64,000 bases of DNA from Gibbula magus (taxonomy: Eukaryota; Mollusca; Gastropoda; Trochida; Trochidae), in NCBI GenBank assembly GCA_936450465.1, contig OW388290.1, forward strand, positions 25,781,457-25,845,456, read 5' to 3'. Position 1 is the first letter of the stretch. Every line of letters starts with the position of its first letter. A program made the position numbers and the translations under genes. The notes below the pieces were generated by a model, which saw nothing but the letters and a program-made list of their open reading frames with translations, had not been told where the DNA came from and did not search any database. Below, in pieces: positions 12,521-23,083 of the stretch.

Positions 12521-15500
12521 TCATCCATGACCCTGAATTACTGTAAGCAAAACATCAGCCACTTTAGGAGGTAGGTTGTTGAACATTCCACTCATTGCCA
12601 AATTTTCCAAGAATCTTGCCTTTTCTAGCCATTCTGGAGGACGTACGGCATGAGCCATAACAAAGTCACCACTTGTATGCCACGCTGGTTTACGTCGTTG
12701 ACGTCCAGATCGACGTGGTTCACTATCTGAAACGTGATTCTGTGCTTCTACACTGTTCAATTCCGAAATGTTATTCCGAATTTCAGTTGACACACTTGTA
12801 TTTTCTTCATCCATGTCATTGTTTTCCTCAGCAATTTCTTGAGATAATGGTACCATCTCGGATTCAGAAGCTTCATCACCAGACTCTGATCTAGAATCCT
12901 CAACATCTGATCCAGAATTACTTGATCCATCATCAACCTGTTTTACTACTGTTTCATCAGTCTCAGTGGAAGTTACTAGACCTGATGTACTTTCTGACTG
13001 TTCAATGTCATCTGTCACATCCAGAACAGGCTCCTCTTGCTGGGAATACTCATTTGTCGGATTAACTTGCTTGCTTAATACCTTCCTTGGCTTAGGTGTA
13101 GGGCGTTGTGTTTTGTCGATATCCACACTGCTAATAGGAAGAAGATGATTTCTGTGAAGAGTTCTAGACTTTCCCTCTCCCGCTTCCGGATTGACTACAT
13201 AAACTGGAATGTCTAAATTTGGATGTTCTTCCACAACATATGCCTCTTCTTCCCATTTATCAGCAAGTTTATGTTTTCCTTCAAATGCAAGTTTTCTTAC
13301 CAACACTCTGTCACCAACCATGACACTTGCTTCCCGAGTTCTCTGATTATAACTTTGCTTCTGCCTGTCTTTAGCTTTCTTGGAAAGTTTTGCTGCAAGG
13401 TCATATGACTTCTGTAATCTTTCCTTTAGACATTTTGTAAACGACTGTTTTGGCTCCTCCGAGTTCCTGTCGATACCAAATGCCAAATCAATTGGTAATC
13501 TGGGGTGACGACCATACATTAAAAAGAAAGGAGAAAACCCTGTTGTTACATGCCGTGTACAATTGTACGCATGGACTAAAGGTGCTACATGAACTTTCCA
13601 ATCTACTTTCCGGTTTGGTTCCAAAGTGCCTAACATGTTGAGAAGAGTGCGATTAAACCTCTCGCATTGCCCATTACCCATGGGGTGGTATGGTGTAGTT
13701 CTTGATTTCTTGATACCAGTCAATGCACACAACTCTTGAATAAGGCGTCCTTCAAAATTCGAACCCTGGTCAGAGTGGATTCTTGCGGGGTAACCAAACT
13801 GATAAACAAAGTTATTCAGAAATACTTCAGCAGTGGTACGAGCTGTCATGTTTTTGGTTGGAACAGCTATTGAATACTTGGTAAAATGATCTGTTATCAC
13901 CAAAATATGTTGGTAATTACCTTTAGAAGGTTCCAAAGTCAAGAAATCCATGGCAACTAGTTCTAGTGGGTATGATGTTTCTATACTCACTAGTGGCGCT
14001 CTAGAACTTGTATTTGATTTCCTGTGCAAACAGCGAACACACTGCTTAATCCAATTCTCTGTCTCTCCTGCCATTCCTGGCCAAAAGAATCTTTCTCTGA
14101 TTAAAGACAATGTTCTGTCTCTTCCTAAATGTCCCATATCATTGTGTAAACTTTGTAGAACCTGTTTCCTTAAATGAGAAGGAATAACCAACTGCTCATT
14201 CGTCCCGTCACCACTGTCTGTGATTCTATAGAGAACGCCCTGACGCAGTTTCAGGTTCTCAAATGTCCGTAAATAGGAATTCAATTCACTTGTGACTTGA
14301 CCTTTCTTTGGCACCCGTCCTAATCTAATCCACTTTATGACATCAGCCAAAGTCGGATCCTGAAGTTGTTCCTTTCTCCAGCTCCTTGGAGTCATTTCCT
14401 TCAGATCCTGACCTGCTTCAGTATCCAGTACCAAATCTGGCGACATGCTCAAACACTCAATATAATTGGATGCTGATACAGACTGACAAATGGCCTTTAT
14501 AGATTCTGAGGAAATCTTTTCACTTGCCTCTGTTGCATATTGTGGAATCCTAGATAATGCATCTGCATCTATGTTGGATTTGCCAGGCCGGTACCTAATG
14601 TCAAAATTGTAAGCAGATAATGCAGCCAACCATCTATGGCCCGTTGCGTCAAGTTTGGCTGTGGTTAGAATATAGGTCAAAGGATTGTTGTCTGTATATA
14701 CAGTGAATTCGTTCTGATAGAGATACTCATGAAACTTTTCAGTAATGGACCATTTCAGAGCAAGAAATTCCAACTTGTGGGCACTGTAGTTTTTCTCTGA
14801 CTTGGACAATCCTCTACTGGCATAGGAGATAACTTTTTTGTAACCATTCTGAGTTTGATACAAGACCGCACCTAACCCATTCTGACTCGCATCTGTATGC
14901 AGCTCAAATGGAAGTGAATAATCACAAAACCCTAATACCGGCGGTGATGAAAGCCTATCTTTGAGTTCCATGAATGCTTGTTCTTGTGCGTCTCCCCAAA
15001 CCCAGTCCACTGTAGATTTACCCTTCTTGTCCGTAGGCTTTGGCATAAGCAAAGATAAAGGCTTTGACGTCTGTGAAAAGTTGTGAACAAACTTCCTATA
15101 GTATCCGGCGAAACCTAAAAATTGCCTGACTGCCTCTGGATTGGTTGGTCTTGGCCAATTTCTAATAGTTTCTACCTTGGAAGAATCTGGTTCTACACCG
15201 TCCTTGGATATTACATGGCCAATATAGGTACATTTCTCCTTAAAGAATTCACACTTGTCTGAGGCTAATTTTAGATTGCACTCCCTCAATCTCTGCAAGA
15301 CTCTGGTCAATCTACGAAGATGTTCCTCATAACTATCAGCGAAAATGATCAGATCATCAATGTAGATTACACATATTGATAGATGTAAATCTCCTAGGCA
15401 ATCTTGCATCAATCGTTGAAAGGTCGCAGGACTATTACAGAGCCCAAATGGAAGCCTATTGTACTCAAAAAATCCTAACGGACCCACGGTAAATGCTGTG

Positions 15501-16813
15501 CGTTCTTTGTGCTCCTCGATGATCTCAACCTGGTGATAACCTGATTTCATATCCAGCTTTGAGAAATATGAACTTCCGGCCAAACAGTCCAGTACCTCAT
15601 CTATCCTGGGCAGAGCAAAACTGTCTTTTATAGAAACCCGATTAAGCTGTCTAAAGTCAACGCAAAGTCTAAGTTTTCCATTCTTCTTCCGACATAGGAC
15701 AATATTGGAAGTCCATGGGCTATGAGACTTTCTAATAACACCACAAGCTAGCAATTGTTTAAGATGCTCTCGTACTTCTTCAAATAGTGAAGGAGGAATC
15801 CTGCGATAACGCTGCTTGAAAGGAGTGTTGTCCTTCAAATATATCCTATGTTTCACAGCTGATGAATGACCAAGGTCTAAATCTCCATGTGAAAAGACAT
15901 CAATGTGATTTTTTATGACATCAAGTCCTTCTGCAAACTGCTCTTCAGATAGATTACCCTGGTGAACTTCTATTTTACTGAGAAGGATTTCCATATCACT
16001 TGTCTTGTCTAAGTTAACATCCTCAACAGAAACTGGTTGAAGTTCACATACTATAGCTCTGGGCTGTACAACTACAGTATGGGTGGTAACATTAGACAAA
16101 TGGACATCAATTGGATCTTGATCCTGATACTTGTAGTACACGAGAGAAGGCGACACGTCCAAATCAGTAGGTATCGTTGAGTTAATACTAGCTTGAAGAG
16201 TAGCAAGTGACTTCGGATAGCACATCTCCTTGTCAACATATCCCTTTAGAACAACTTGTGAATTCGCTGGCACAATGATACTTCTACACTCTGCACTTCT
16301 AACTAAACCTAATCTCCAATTCCGTTTAGCCAATTCCTTATCCCTGATGACCATATTGCGGAAAGTCAAATACCATGGAGTGTAAAGATTAGCTTTCTGC
16401 AGAAACCTTGCACCATGCTCTGATCTACATCTATTCAGGATAGCTGAAAGAACATTTGTCCCCAATAATACAGGCACCGAGAGATTATACCGACTGTCAG
16501 GAACTACCAATAACAAACACTGCATGTTCACTAATGAATCACCTGGTGAAGACAAATCTACAGATATGAACCCTAAATATGGTAAAGCACCACCATCGGC
16601 ACACTCTATATCAATCAATGTATCCAAATTATGTAGAGAAAGATGTGAAAGATGTTGCACATAGAAGGATTCACTAACTGTTGAGACTGTTGAACCTGTA
16701 TCAAGTAGAGCTGTACATGGCTTGTCACAAACTACCACAGATGTCTCATTGGGTTCACCAACTAATCCTGCTGGGAGTTGTTTGTTGCTTGAGATCTGCG
16801 CTGATTGACCCAT
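12521..16813 (-). CDS. pol: Pol polyprotein (protease-RT-RNase H-integrase)
   Basis: The 1430-aa frame has the Ty3/gypsy order. An aspartic protease carries ALLDTGS (about residues 35-41). Reverse transcriptase has the YIDD box near residue 484, within VIYIDDLIIF. RNase H has HTDAS near 639 and YTDNNP further on. The integrase shows a H-H-C-C zinc-binding region around 885-935, then catalytic D near 956, D near 1014 and E near 1051, the last pair spaced D-x35-E. The tail is Ser/Glu-rich and acidic; I see no chromodomain. It overlaps gag by 52 nt in the -1 frame, implying frameshifting or reinitiation at the Met inside the overlap. No canonical X-XXY-YYZ heptamer was found there. The frame is intact and looks functional. 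Confidence 0.95.
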   Translation of the reverse strand: MGQSAQISSNKQLPAGLVGEPNETSVVVCDKPCTALLDTGSTVSTVSESFYVQHLSHLSLHNLDTLIDIECADGGALPYLGFISVDLSSPGDSLVNMQCLLLVVPDSRYNLSVPVLLGTNVLSAILNRCRSEHGARFLQKANLYTPWYLTFRNMVIRDKELAKRNWRLGLVRSAECRSIIVPANSQVVLKGYVDKEMCYPKSLATLQASINSTIPTDLDVSPSLVYYKYQDQDPIDVHLSNVTTHTVVVQPRAIVCELQPVSVEDVNLDKTSDMEILLSKIEVHQGNLSEEQFAEGLDVIKNHIDVFSHGDLDLGHSSAVKHRIYLKDNTPFKQRYRRIPPSLFEEVREHLKQLLACGVIRKSHSPWTSNIVLCRKKNGKLRLCVDFRQLNRVSIKDSFALPRIDEVLDCLAGSSYFSKLDMKSGYHQVEIIEEHKERTAFTVGPLGFFEYNRLPFGLCNSPATFQRLMQDCLGDLHLSICVIYIDDLIIFADSYEEHLRRLTRVLQRLRECNLKLASDKCEFFKEKCTYIGHVISKDGVEPDSSKVETIRNWPRPTNPEAVRQFLGFAGYYRKFVHNFSQTSKPLSLLMPKPTDKKGKSTVDWVWGDAQEQAFMELKDRLSSPPVLGFCDYSLPFELHTDASQNGLGAVLYQTQNGYKKVISYASRGLSKSEKNYSAHKLEFLALKWSITEKFHEYLYQNEFTVYTDNNPLTYILTTAKLDATGHRWLAALSAYNFDIRYRPGKSNIDADALSRIPQYATEASEKISSESIKAICQSVSASNYIECLSMSPDLVLDTEAGQDLKEMTPRSWRKEQLQDPTLADVIKWIRLGRVPKKGQVTSELNSYLRTFENLKLRQGVLYRITDSGDGTNEQLVIPSHLRKQVLQSLHNDMGHLGRDRTLSLIRERFFWPGMAGETENWIKQCVRCLHRKSNTSSRAPLVSIETSYPLELVAMDFLTLEPSKGNYQHILVITDHFTKYSIAVPTKNMTARTTAEVFLNNFVYQFGYPARIHSDQGSNFEGRLIQELCALTGIKKSRTTPYHPMGNGQCERFNRTLLNMLGTLEPNRKVDWKVHVAPLVHAYNCTRHVTTGFSPFFLMYGRHPRLPIDLAFGIDRNSEEPKQSFTKCLKERLQKSYDLAAKLSKKAKDRQKQSYNQRTREASVMVGDRVLVRKLAFEGKHKLADKWEEEAYVVEEHPNLDIPVYVVNPEAGEGKSRTLHRNHLLPISSVDIDKTQRPTPKPRKVLSKQVNPTNEYSQQEEPVLDVTDDIEQSESTSGLVTSTETDETVVKQVDDGSSNSGSDVEDSRSESGDEASESEMVPLSQEIAEENNDMDEENTSVSTEIRNNISELNSVEAQNHVSDSEPRRSGRQRRKPAWHTSGDFVMAHAVRPPEWLEKARFLENLAMSGMFNNLPPKVADVLLTVIQGHG

Positions 16814-18099
16814 GAGTTGCCCATGCCCATGGGTCCATGTCCGTTTAAAGGCTGGTGATGATCCATGTTAACTCCACACCCTCGCCAAATATGCCCTAGC
16901 TGTCCACATTTCCAACAAAGTGGCCCTTGAATTCCGTCAGGCGGAAACTGGCCCCTATATGGTAAGTATGGTCTATCGTAAGATGTTCCACCACGAGCAT
17001 TCTTGCCACTGCTTTCACTAGGATTGTACCTGCTTTTCTTGGACTTGCCATTACTAGAGCGAAGTGATGGAGGACTACTATGGGATTTCTGTTCCATTTG
17101 TTTCTTGATATTGTTCAACTCTGAAGACAATTGTTTCACCATATCTCTTAACTCTTGCATTTCAGAAGATGTTTGGGACGCCATCTTGGCAGGAAGAGGT
17201 TTCCTAGAAACTTCAGGAGGATTCCTTTGACTCAACTCATGCTCTAACCTTCTTATGGCAACCCTAAACGTGTCAAAATCCTGAATGGAGTCATATTTGT
17301 GACCTGAAATGTCCTTAAGAGATGGCTTCAATCCTTGCCAAAATACACTTTTAAGCGCACGATTGATCTCTACTTCTGGAGGGTTGGTATGTTGGGTAGC
17401 CTTTGCATAAAGATCTTCTAGTCTACAACCCCATGTGGTTACATCCTCATCCGGTAATTTCTTAGCACTATAGAAGCTTGCCATCAAGTATTCACTTTCC
17501 TCGCATGTTCCATAAACACTTTGCAATTTACTCAAAACAGTTTCAAGACTTGCACGAGATCCTAGCAATGAAGCAACTTTTCCTGCCTTGCCTTTCAATG
17601 AGCGACGAACAGCCTCAAATAGGATGTGTTTAGGATAAGCTTTCTCTGCTAAGAGACAATTGACTTCGTAAATCCACAAATCATACGGTACTTCCCCTTT
17701 TCCTGATTCTCCGAAGAATAGTGATAACCTTGGAATAGGACCTGGCATGGGTAAAGACTGACTAGATGCTTGAGAGCTCATACCCTTATCACATGTCACG
17801 TGATCGTTGGGTGTACTGCTTGGGACATTCCCTGATACACCCTTGGACTCTTCCCCTGACAATTTACCAACTGACTGCAAGTAAGACATCATCAAATCCT
17901 GCAACTGTTCAGCACTATCTACCTTAGATGTAACTCCCATTGACTTAAGGGTCTGACCTAAGAGAAGAACATTAGGATCATCCTCAGAATCACTCTCGCC
18001 CTCTAACTTTGGCATCACTTCTGACTCTAATTCCTCTATCAACTTATGTTCCTGTTCTATCTTATGAGCCATAATGAATATATATGAACAACAAGACAA
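16762..18099 (-). CDS. gag: Gag with PNMA-like capsid region and CCHC zinc knuckle
   Basis: 445 aa; the second Met (residue 10, MAHKIEQ) is an equally plausible start. An acidic N-terminal region leads into a central helical domain (about residues 120-290, beginning near PRLSLFFGESGKGE and including WIYEVNCLLAEKAY) that resembles the capsid fold of PNMA-type domesticated gags, themselves known to derive from Ty3/gypsy elements. A coiled-coil-like stretch (about 310-345) and a basic Ser/Lys-rich linker follow. One CCHC knuckle, CWKCGQLGHIWRGC, sits near residue 400. The capsid assignment is by pattern only; the knuckle and the position upstream of pol are clear. Confidence 0.9.
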   Translation of the reverse strand: MSCCSYIFIMAHKIEQEHKLIEELESEVMPKLEGESDSEDDPNVLLLGQTLKSMGVTSKVDSAEQLQDLMMSYLQSVGKLSGEESKGVSGNVPSSTPNDHVTCDKGMSSQASSQSLPMPGPIPRLSLFFGESGKGEVPYDLWIYEVNCLLAEKAYPKHILFEAVRRSLKGKAGKVASLLGSRASLETVLSKLQSVYGTCEESEYLMASFYSAKKLPDEDVTTWGCRLEDLYAKATQHTNPPEVEINRALKSVFWQGLKPSLKDISGHKYDSIQDFDTFRVAIRRLEHELSQRNPPEVSRKPLPAKMASQTSSEMQELRDMVKQLSSELNNIKKQMEQKSHSSPPSLRSSNGKSKKSRYNPSESSGKNARGGTSYDRPYLPYRGQFPPDGIQGPLCWKCGQLGHIWRGCGVNMDHHQPLNGHGPMGMGNSWVNQRRSQATNNSQQD

Positions 18100-18865
18100 C
18101 TTGAATTTAACTTGAGAGAAAATAGTCTATCAGCAATACAACTAACTAGATGAAAGGTTAGTATATAACGTGCGTATGGGCAAAGGACCTAGAGACGAAC
18201 ACAGGTAAGTATAGCTGACATGACAACCTCACAATACACGTCAACACAAGTAGAACTATATACCTAGGGTAAGTAATGATTTACCTAGCTTATGTTTAGT
18301 TAGATATAAGCTAAACCTGTCACTATTTAACCCTACGTGTATACCTACATGTTTGTATGTATGAGGTGTATGCTATATCACACAAACTCAACCGTTCTTA
18401 CCACTCACAGCACGCCGTCACTGCGCTACAAATAAACATTCAACCACTAAAATACATGAAACACTTACAAGATGCTAAAATATATGTATAGAGCCAATGT
18501 ATGACAATGATATAAACCCCAAAAATATATCACATTGCAAATATATAAATATCAAATATTCAATAAAAGTTCATTCAAAAATGTTCATGTATATATATAC
18601 TTCACATAATAAAAATATGAATGTTCATGTAGTCACGTATGACCTGGGACAGTCCGAAGATGACACCTGGTGAGTATTGCACTTGGGTTATCACAAGTAC
18701 GACGCACAAAATGTCATGTGTGGTGCGTATCAGAATGGTCTCACCAACGCTGATGGTCACTGACGATATCAGGCGATGTCAGAGTGAAGACAAGGAGATC
18801 ACTGAAGAGATGAAAGGAGGTGGGCGCTGAGACCACGTCACTGGTTCCTCACTGGGGGCTCCATT
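18100..18865 (-). promoter_or_regulatory. Leader of the Ty3/gypsy element with PBS
   Basis: Between the 5' LTR and gag. Reading on the minus strand, two bases after the LTR comes TGGAGCCCCCAGTGAGG, starting with the TGG expected opposite a tRNA CCA end (18847-18863). I could not assign the primer tRNA. The leader also holds aggaaccagt (minus strand, opposite 18840-18849), an exact 10-nt complement of a U5 segment at 18935-18944. Confidence 0.6.
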
Positions 18866-20029
18866 TGTAACAGCTAGTGTAACTCGCCGAGGCGAAGGAT
18901 GACGAGGCTGTTTGGGGTTCAATCGTTTATTCGTAGGAACCAGTTGATCCAGTATTTAATATAAATACAGCCCTGCAACATAGGGGCAAAACAATATAAC
19001 ATTTGATAAACATTACATTTCATTCAATATGTCACAATGCCATTTTAGATATACAATAGCACATGGTGTAGTAGAAACATTACATCATGTTGAAATGACA
19101 AACATATACAAAGGCTCATTTAAAAGTATTACACAATTACACCAACTCACATTACATACAATATTAAAACCAAATGTGATACAGTATAGCACCATAATAC
19201 AAAAATGCATTCACTCACATATCTGTGGAATACAGCAATACCAAGCACATGGCGGCGCCCATCTCAGTGTCACTCCAATTATGTCTGCAGTACACAAACA
19301 GTATCACCATTCATTCATTCTGACACAAATCACACATTTGAGATGTTGTGTAAATTACTGTGATGTAAGTTATATTGATAAGACATAATTGAGTTTTTGG
19401 AAATAAATATAACTTTGGAAAGATATTATTATATTAGTGTACTTGAGATGTAAAAGATAATTATGTAGTTTTAGATTATAGTTAGCTATACAATTTATAC
19501 TTTTAGATATAAGATAATATTTCACTTGCATTAACATGCACTATGAAATTATCATGTCAAACAAATAATGGCTCACCTGTGTCAATCTCTGTGTCCCTAT
19601 GTGAAGTGACGGTGACATGCACAGGTGCAAAGTTAGAAAGCACTGTTCCCTAATCAACCAATCAGATGCCTAAATAACTGATCATGTGATAAACAATCTG
19701 CCAGTGACACCACCTTGACCTTAGACCACTGACAGGAAGCCTTGACCTTCCAGTCAATACTGACATACTCAATGCAATATAACTAAAAACTGTCACTGCC
19801 GCCTTAAGCATCAACATAATTGATAAACTTCAGAATCACAAATAACATATAAAATACCACCACCATATAAAACCCTTTTTATTGAACTATTTTATATTTT
19901 ATTATTTTTATTTTGCATTTCTATGAATTATAGTAAAATGACCACAACCACAATATGACATCGTTGCAACAAGTACAACTGTAAAACTCAAAACACTGGA
20001 AAGTTAAAATGAAACTCAATACTGCCACA
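18866..20029 (-). repeat. 5' LTR of the Ty3/gypsy element
   Basis: 1164 bp, nearly identical to 11322-12485, and followed by the tatg target duplication at 20030-20033. Promoter and polyadenylation signals should lie here but were not mapped. Confidence 0.95.
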
Positions 20030-20033
20030 TATG

Positions 20034-21485
20034 TTTAGCTTCGTATCGTACATGGTGCAAGATGTTTTGGTGTGTGAATGTCAACTTGATATCAACAAAG
20101 TTGTTCACAATAAATCAATTCTAAATGTTGTAGTGTAATTTCTCTTCTAAGACAATGGTTAGTTTAGGTGGAAATTCAGTACCTTCAGATTTTCATAAAT
20201 TGTGCATATGGTGGATTTTGATTACAGTGAATGAGTCGCTACATAAGCAATTGTTATGTCTGGGGTGATAAAATCGTTCAATTTATCCTAACATTCCCAG
20301 ATCACTACAATTCAGGTAAAAAACTAGGATATTGCTTAATTATTTTCCAAGTTTATATACAAACAACCAACTGATGATTGTTTTGGGTGGCTTTCGATGG
20401 CTAATTGAATGTTATAAATGTCCTTCGCTCATTGTAACACGTACACATGCAGCCAATCCACACAGTCACAAACACACAGAACATGAGTTGTGAAACTTTT
20501 GGGCCCGTAAGTTCGAAACAGGTTTTTCCTAGACCAGGTTTAGTGCTAGTCTTGGTTTAGTTAGACTAAAACCATTGGTCTAACTTAAACGGTAATATAG
20601 AAATATAGTTTAGTTAAACTAGCATTTAGACCAGGTCTAAATGTAATACTTATGTTTCATTAATTTTCCAATCCTAAATTTGTAAAACCCAAGTTTTGAA
20701 CATGCTCTGTTAACACTTCCTGTCCAAGCATATGGTAAAGTGACTTGGCATTTTCAAGAAGGGCTGAGCATCAGTTTCTTCGTTAGTAATAAACATGGCA
20801 AGATACTGAAGTGTCAAAATAAACAGCTTTAAAGATTAGCAATTACATTAATGATGTATACAGATTTATTGACTGAATTAAAGTCTAATTTGATAAAAAT
20901 AATCTTAATGTGGAAAAAGTATGGTCTTCAAAACATTTTTTTTAGGTCTTCAAGACCAAGTCTGGAAGATCTATTGTTATTATCGTGTTTTGTTTTTATT
21001 TGGTTTTTTTTTATATTATTATTTGACCTTTTTTGTCCGAAGGATTCCTGCGTAACCGCTTGATCGATTTTCATGAAATTTTCAGAGATGATAGTCTGTG
21101 ACCTGAACTAGTGCACTACGAAGCGAGTTATCTCCCCTTGAAGTAAAAACTTCAAACCTCAATATCTCGAAAACTAATCAAGATATTTGCACAAAACTTT
21201 CACCACTATGTGGGCAACAACATTCCTCATCGATTACGACTATAGCGGTTTTCGGCCAACATTCGCAGTTTTAAGGGTACGCATCTCCAAAAATCGTGTT
21301 TTCTTGGGCATGTGACTTTAATCAAAGTGTCCCTCTTTTCACTCAGAAATACACGTTTGTACCTGTAATGGAAGTGAAGATGACATGACAAATGGCTTTA
21401 AATCGTCTTAACTTGCAGCTAGGTTGCATTCTCCCAGTGAGTTGAAAATGAAAACCAAGGTTATAAATCTCATGTGACATTTCTC
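20034..21485. other. Putative intron DNA with repeat-like segments
   Basis: No gene seen. At 20520-20650 there are several inverted and direct copies of a tagaccaggttta-like motif. The block at about 21040-21400 (with tcatgaaattttcagagatgatag and atctccccttgaagtaaaaac) has the look of an old dispersed repeat. Confidence 0.35.
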
Positions 21486-21646
21486 TATTGTCTCAACAGT
21501 GTCTTTCTTTAACTTATAAACCTGTATCGACGTCAGTCTATTGTCCCACAATACTGTTATCGACTATCCACAAAGGTATAAGCCCCCAGGCATGTTTAGG
21601 GTAAGCCGCAGGCTTTCTGTAGGAATTCCCGGTGCTTATGTGTTTT
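21486..21646 (+). repeat. 161-bp target-site duplication, left copy
   Basis: Identical over 161 bp to 26610-26770, from tattgtctcaacag to cttatgtgtttt. The two copies exactly bracket the non-LTR retrotransposon, so they are best read as an unusually long target-site duplication. The right part matches a dispersed repeat seen again near 28870. Confidence 0.85.
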
Positions 21647-21648
21647 GA

Positions 21649-22659
21649 AACATCATTGAACCCATCATTTCCGATGATATTTATGATGTTTTGAATATCC
21701 AACCTAAGAAGGTATCACAACAAACCACTGAGAGTGAAACCTACACACGGAGAACAATAGCTTCAATCAGTGAGACAATGGCACGGCTTGAACGTGATCT
21801 GTCTACGCTCAGGGGTGAATACACTCAGGACATTGATTGCTTACATAACAAGGTCAAACATCTCGTGGACTCTAATAACAGTCTAACAACACAGCTTGCG
21901 TCAGCACGTGAAGAGTCAGCCAAACTTAAAGGCTTGGTTGATAAGTTACGGGACAGGATGCAGAAATGTGTAGAACAGTTACGCAATGACAACACGGACT
22001 TCCTGGGAAAATTGAATAACTGCAATGAATCAATTGAAAACCTCAAATCAAATATGACTGATTGCAAACAGGATATTAAGCGAATTATTGAAGTTGAACT
22101 ACCAAAGCATGATGTAGCTTCTCTTGAGGCAGTGAAGTCGAGTAATAAGTTTGAATCCCGTCATTCAGACCTACGGAAGGTGGTAAACGATTTAAAGTCA
22201 AAGTATGATGATGGCTGTCTCAATATCACCCGAATATCTGACGAACGTCACTTGGGCATTGGAGCAATCAAATCAAAGGTTACACTGATAAATCAAAGGC
22301 TCACTTCCATGGAAGATGACATCAAGTCTGTGGATGACCAGTGTAAATCTTGCTGCTCATCTCTCGGAGACCTCAAGAAGAAAGTGGCAGTTATCGAAAA
22401 AAAGGATTTAAAGAAAAGCAAACACATTTCGTACGCCGACGCTGCAAAACAGAGCAAGCCCAGCAATGTGTCAGATACCAGTTATCACAACACTCAATGT
22501 CTCCTAGTGGATCAACATCCAGTTGTTACTGCAGTCCAACCTGCACCGGAACTACGCCCTCCAGACGGATCGCCCCCGATGACGTCACTCCTGCTCCACA
22601 TGGCACCAACAACAAAACAAAAGGATCAGTCAATCACTCAAGTCGAATATCGACTGTAA
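21649..22659 (+). CDS. LINE ORF1, N-terminal frame
   Basis: This frame is open from 21649, with its first in-frame ATG at 21778 (MARLERDL). It encodes a long heptad-rich, charged region typical of a coiled coil (to about 22430), then HISYADAAKQS, a motif type common at the end of the coiled coil in LINE ORF1 proteins, and a low-complexity tail. It stops at 22659, but the C-terminal domain continues in another frame (see 22640-23081). The protein probably binds RNA and trimerises, as in other LINE ORF1 proteins. Confidence 0.75.
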   Translation, partial: NIIEPIISDDIYDVLNIQPKKVSQQTTESETYTRRTIASISETMARLERDLSTLRGEYTQDIDCLHNKVKHLVDSNNSLTTQLASAREESAKLKGLVDKLRDRMQKCVEQLRNDNTDFLGKLNNCNESIENLKSNMTDCKQDIKRIIEVELPKHDVASLEAVKSSNKFESRHSDLRKVVNDLKSKYDDGCLNITRISDERHLGIGAIKSKVTLINQRLTSMEDDIKSVDDQCKSCCSSLGDLKKKVAVIEKKDLKKSKHISYADAAKQSKPSNVSDTSYHNTQCLLVDQHPVVTAVQPAPELRPPDGSPPMTSLLLHMAPTTKQKDQSITQVEYRL

Positions 22660-23081
22660 GCACCGACCTTGTGAAACCATGTCCAAACAACACTGACGTT
22701 TGTTACCAGATTGAAGTCCACATCAGCAACAACCAACCCTCTAGCTGTGAAGAAGATGCATTCTGTGCAGGACCTGCTCGCCAGCGGACCAGTCGCTACT
22801 ACATTGGTAGAATCAACAAGTCATGCTCTGAACAATCAATCAGGAACTATATGAAAGAAAGGGGTGTCACTGTCACGCACCTAAAGCTCTTCTTGAAACC
22901 CGAGATACGTTATGCAGCCACCCAGTTAAACGTGCTAGCCGAAGACAAGACCCATGTTGAAAACGTTGATTTCTGGCCTAAAGATATCATCGTTAAACCA
23001 TGGCTTAGCAGGAGAAAATTTTGGCAACAATTTGAGGATAGACAGAGAAATGACGATGGACATCAGGACCTACATTCCTAA
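22640..23081 (+). pseudogene. LINE ORF1, C-terminal part in a shifted frame
   Basis: A second open frame (from about 22350) carries protein-like sequence after about 22640, including RYYIGRINKSCSEQSIRNYM, which looks like the start of an RRM-like ORF1 domain. The stop at 23079-23081 lies two bases before the ORF2 ATG. ORF1 is therefore split, shifted by -1 or by an equivalent indel between about 22560 and 22660. It could be a real break or programmed frameshifting; a break is simpler. Confidence 0.65.
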
Positions 23082-23083
23082 CA

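Larger units (their letters stand above)
11322..20029 (-). mobile_element. Intact Ty3/gypsy LTR retrotransposon
   Basis: The 8,708-bp element lies on the minus strand. Two 1164-bp LTRs begin TGT and end ACA (minus strand) and are flanked by the 4-bp duplication tatg (11318-11321 and 20030-20033). In transcription order it has a 5' LTR, a primer-binding-site-like TGGAGCCCCCAG two bases after the LTR, a ~770-bp leader, gag, pol in the -1 frame, a G-rich polypurine tract (gtggggggtag) and a 3' LTR. PR-RT-RNaseH-IN order identifies Ty3/gypsy (Metaviridae type). I found three base differences between the LTRs by eye, so insertion is recent. Both ORFs are open. Confidence 0.95.

Noticed and set aside
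12673..17230. Several 60-75-codon plus-strand frames
   Set aside because: Shadows of gag and pol on the opposite strand.
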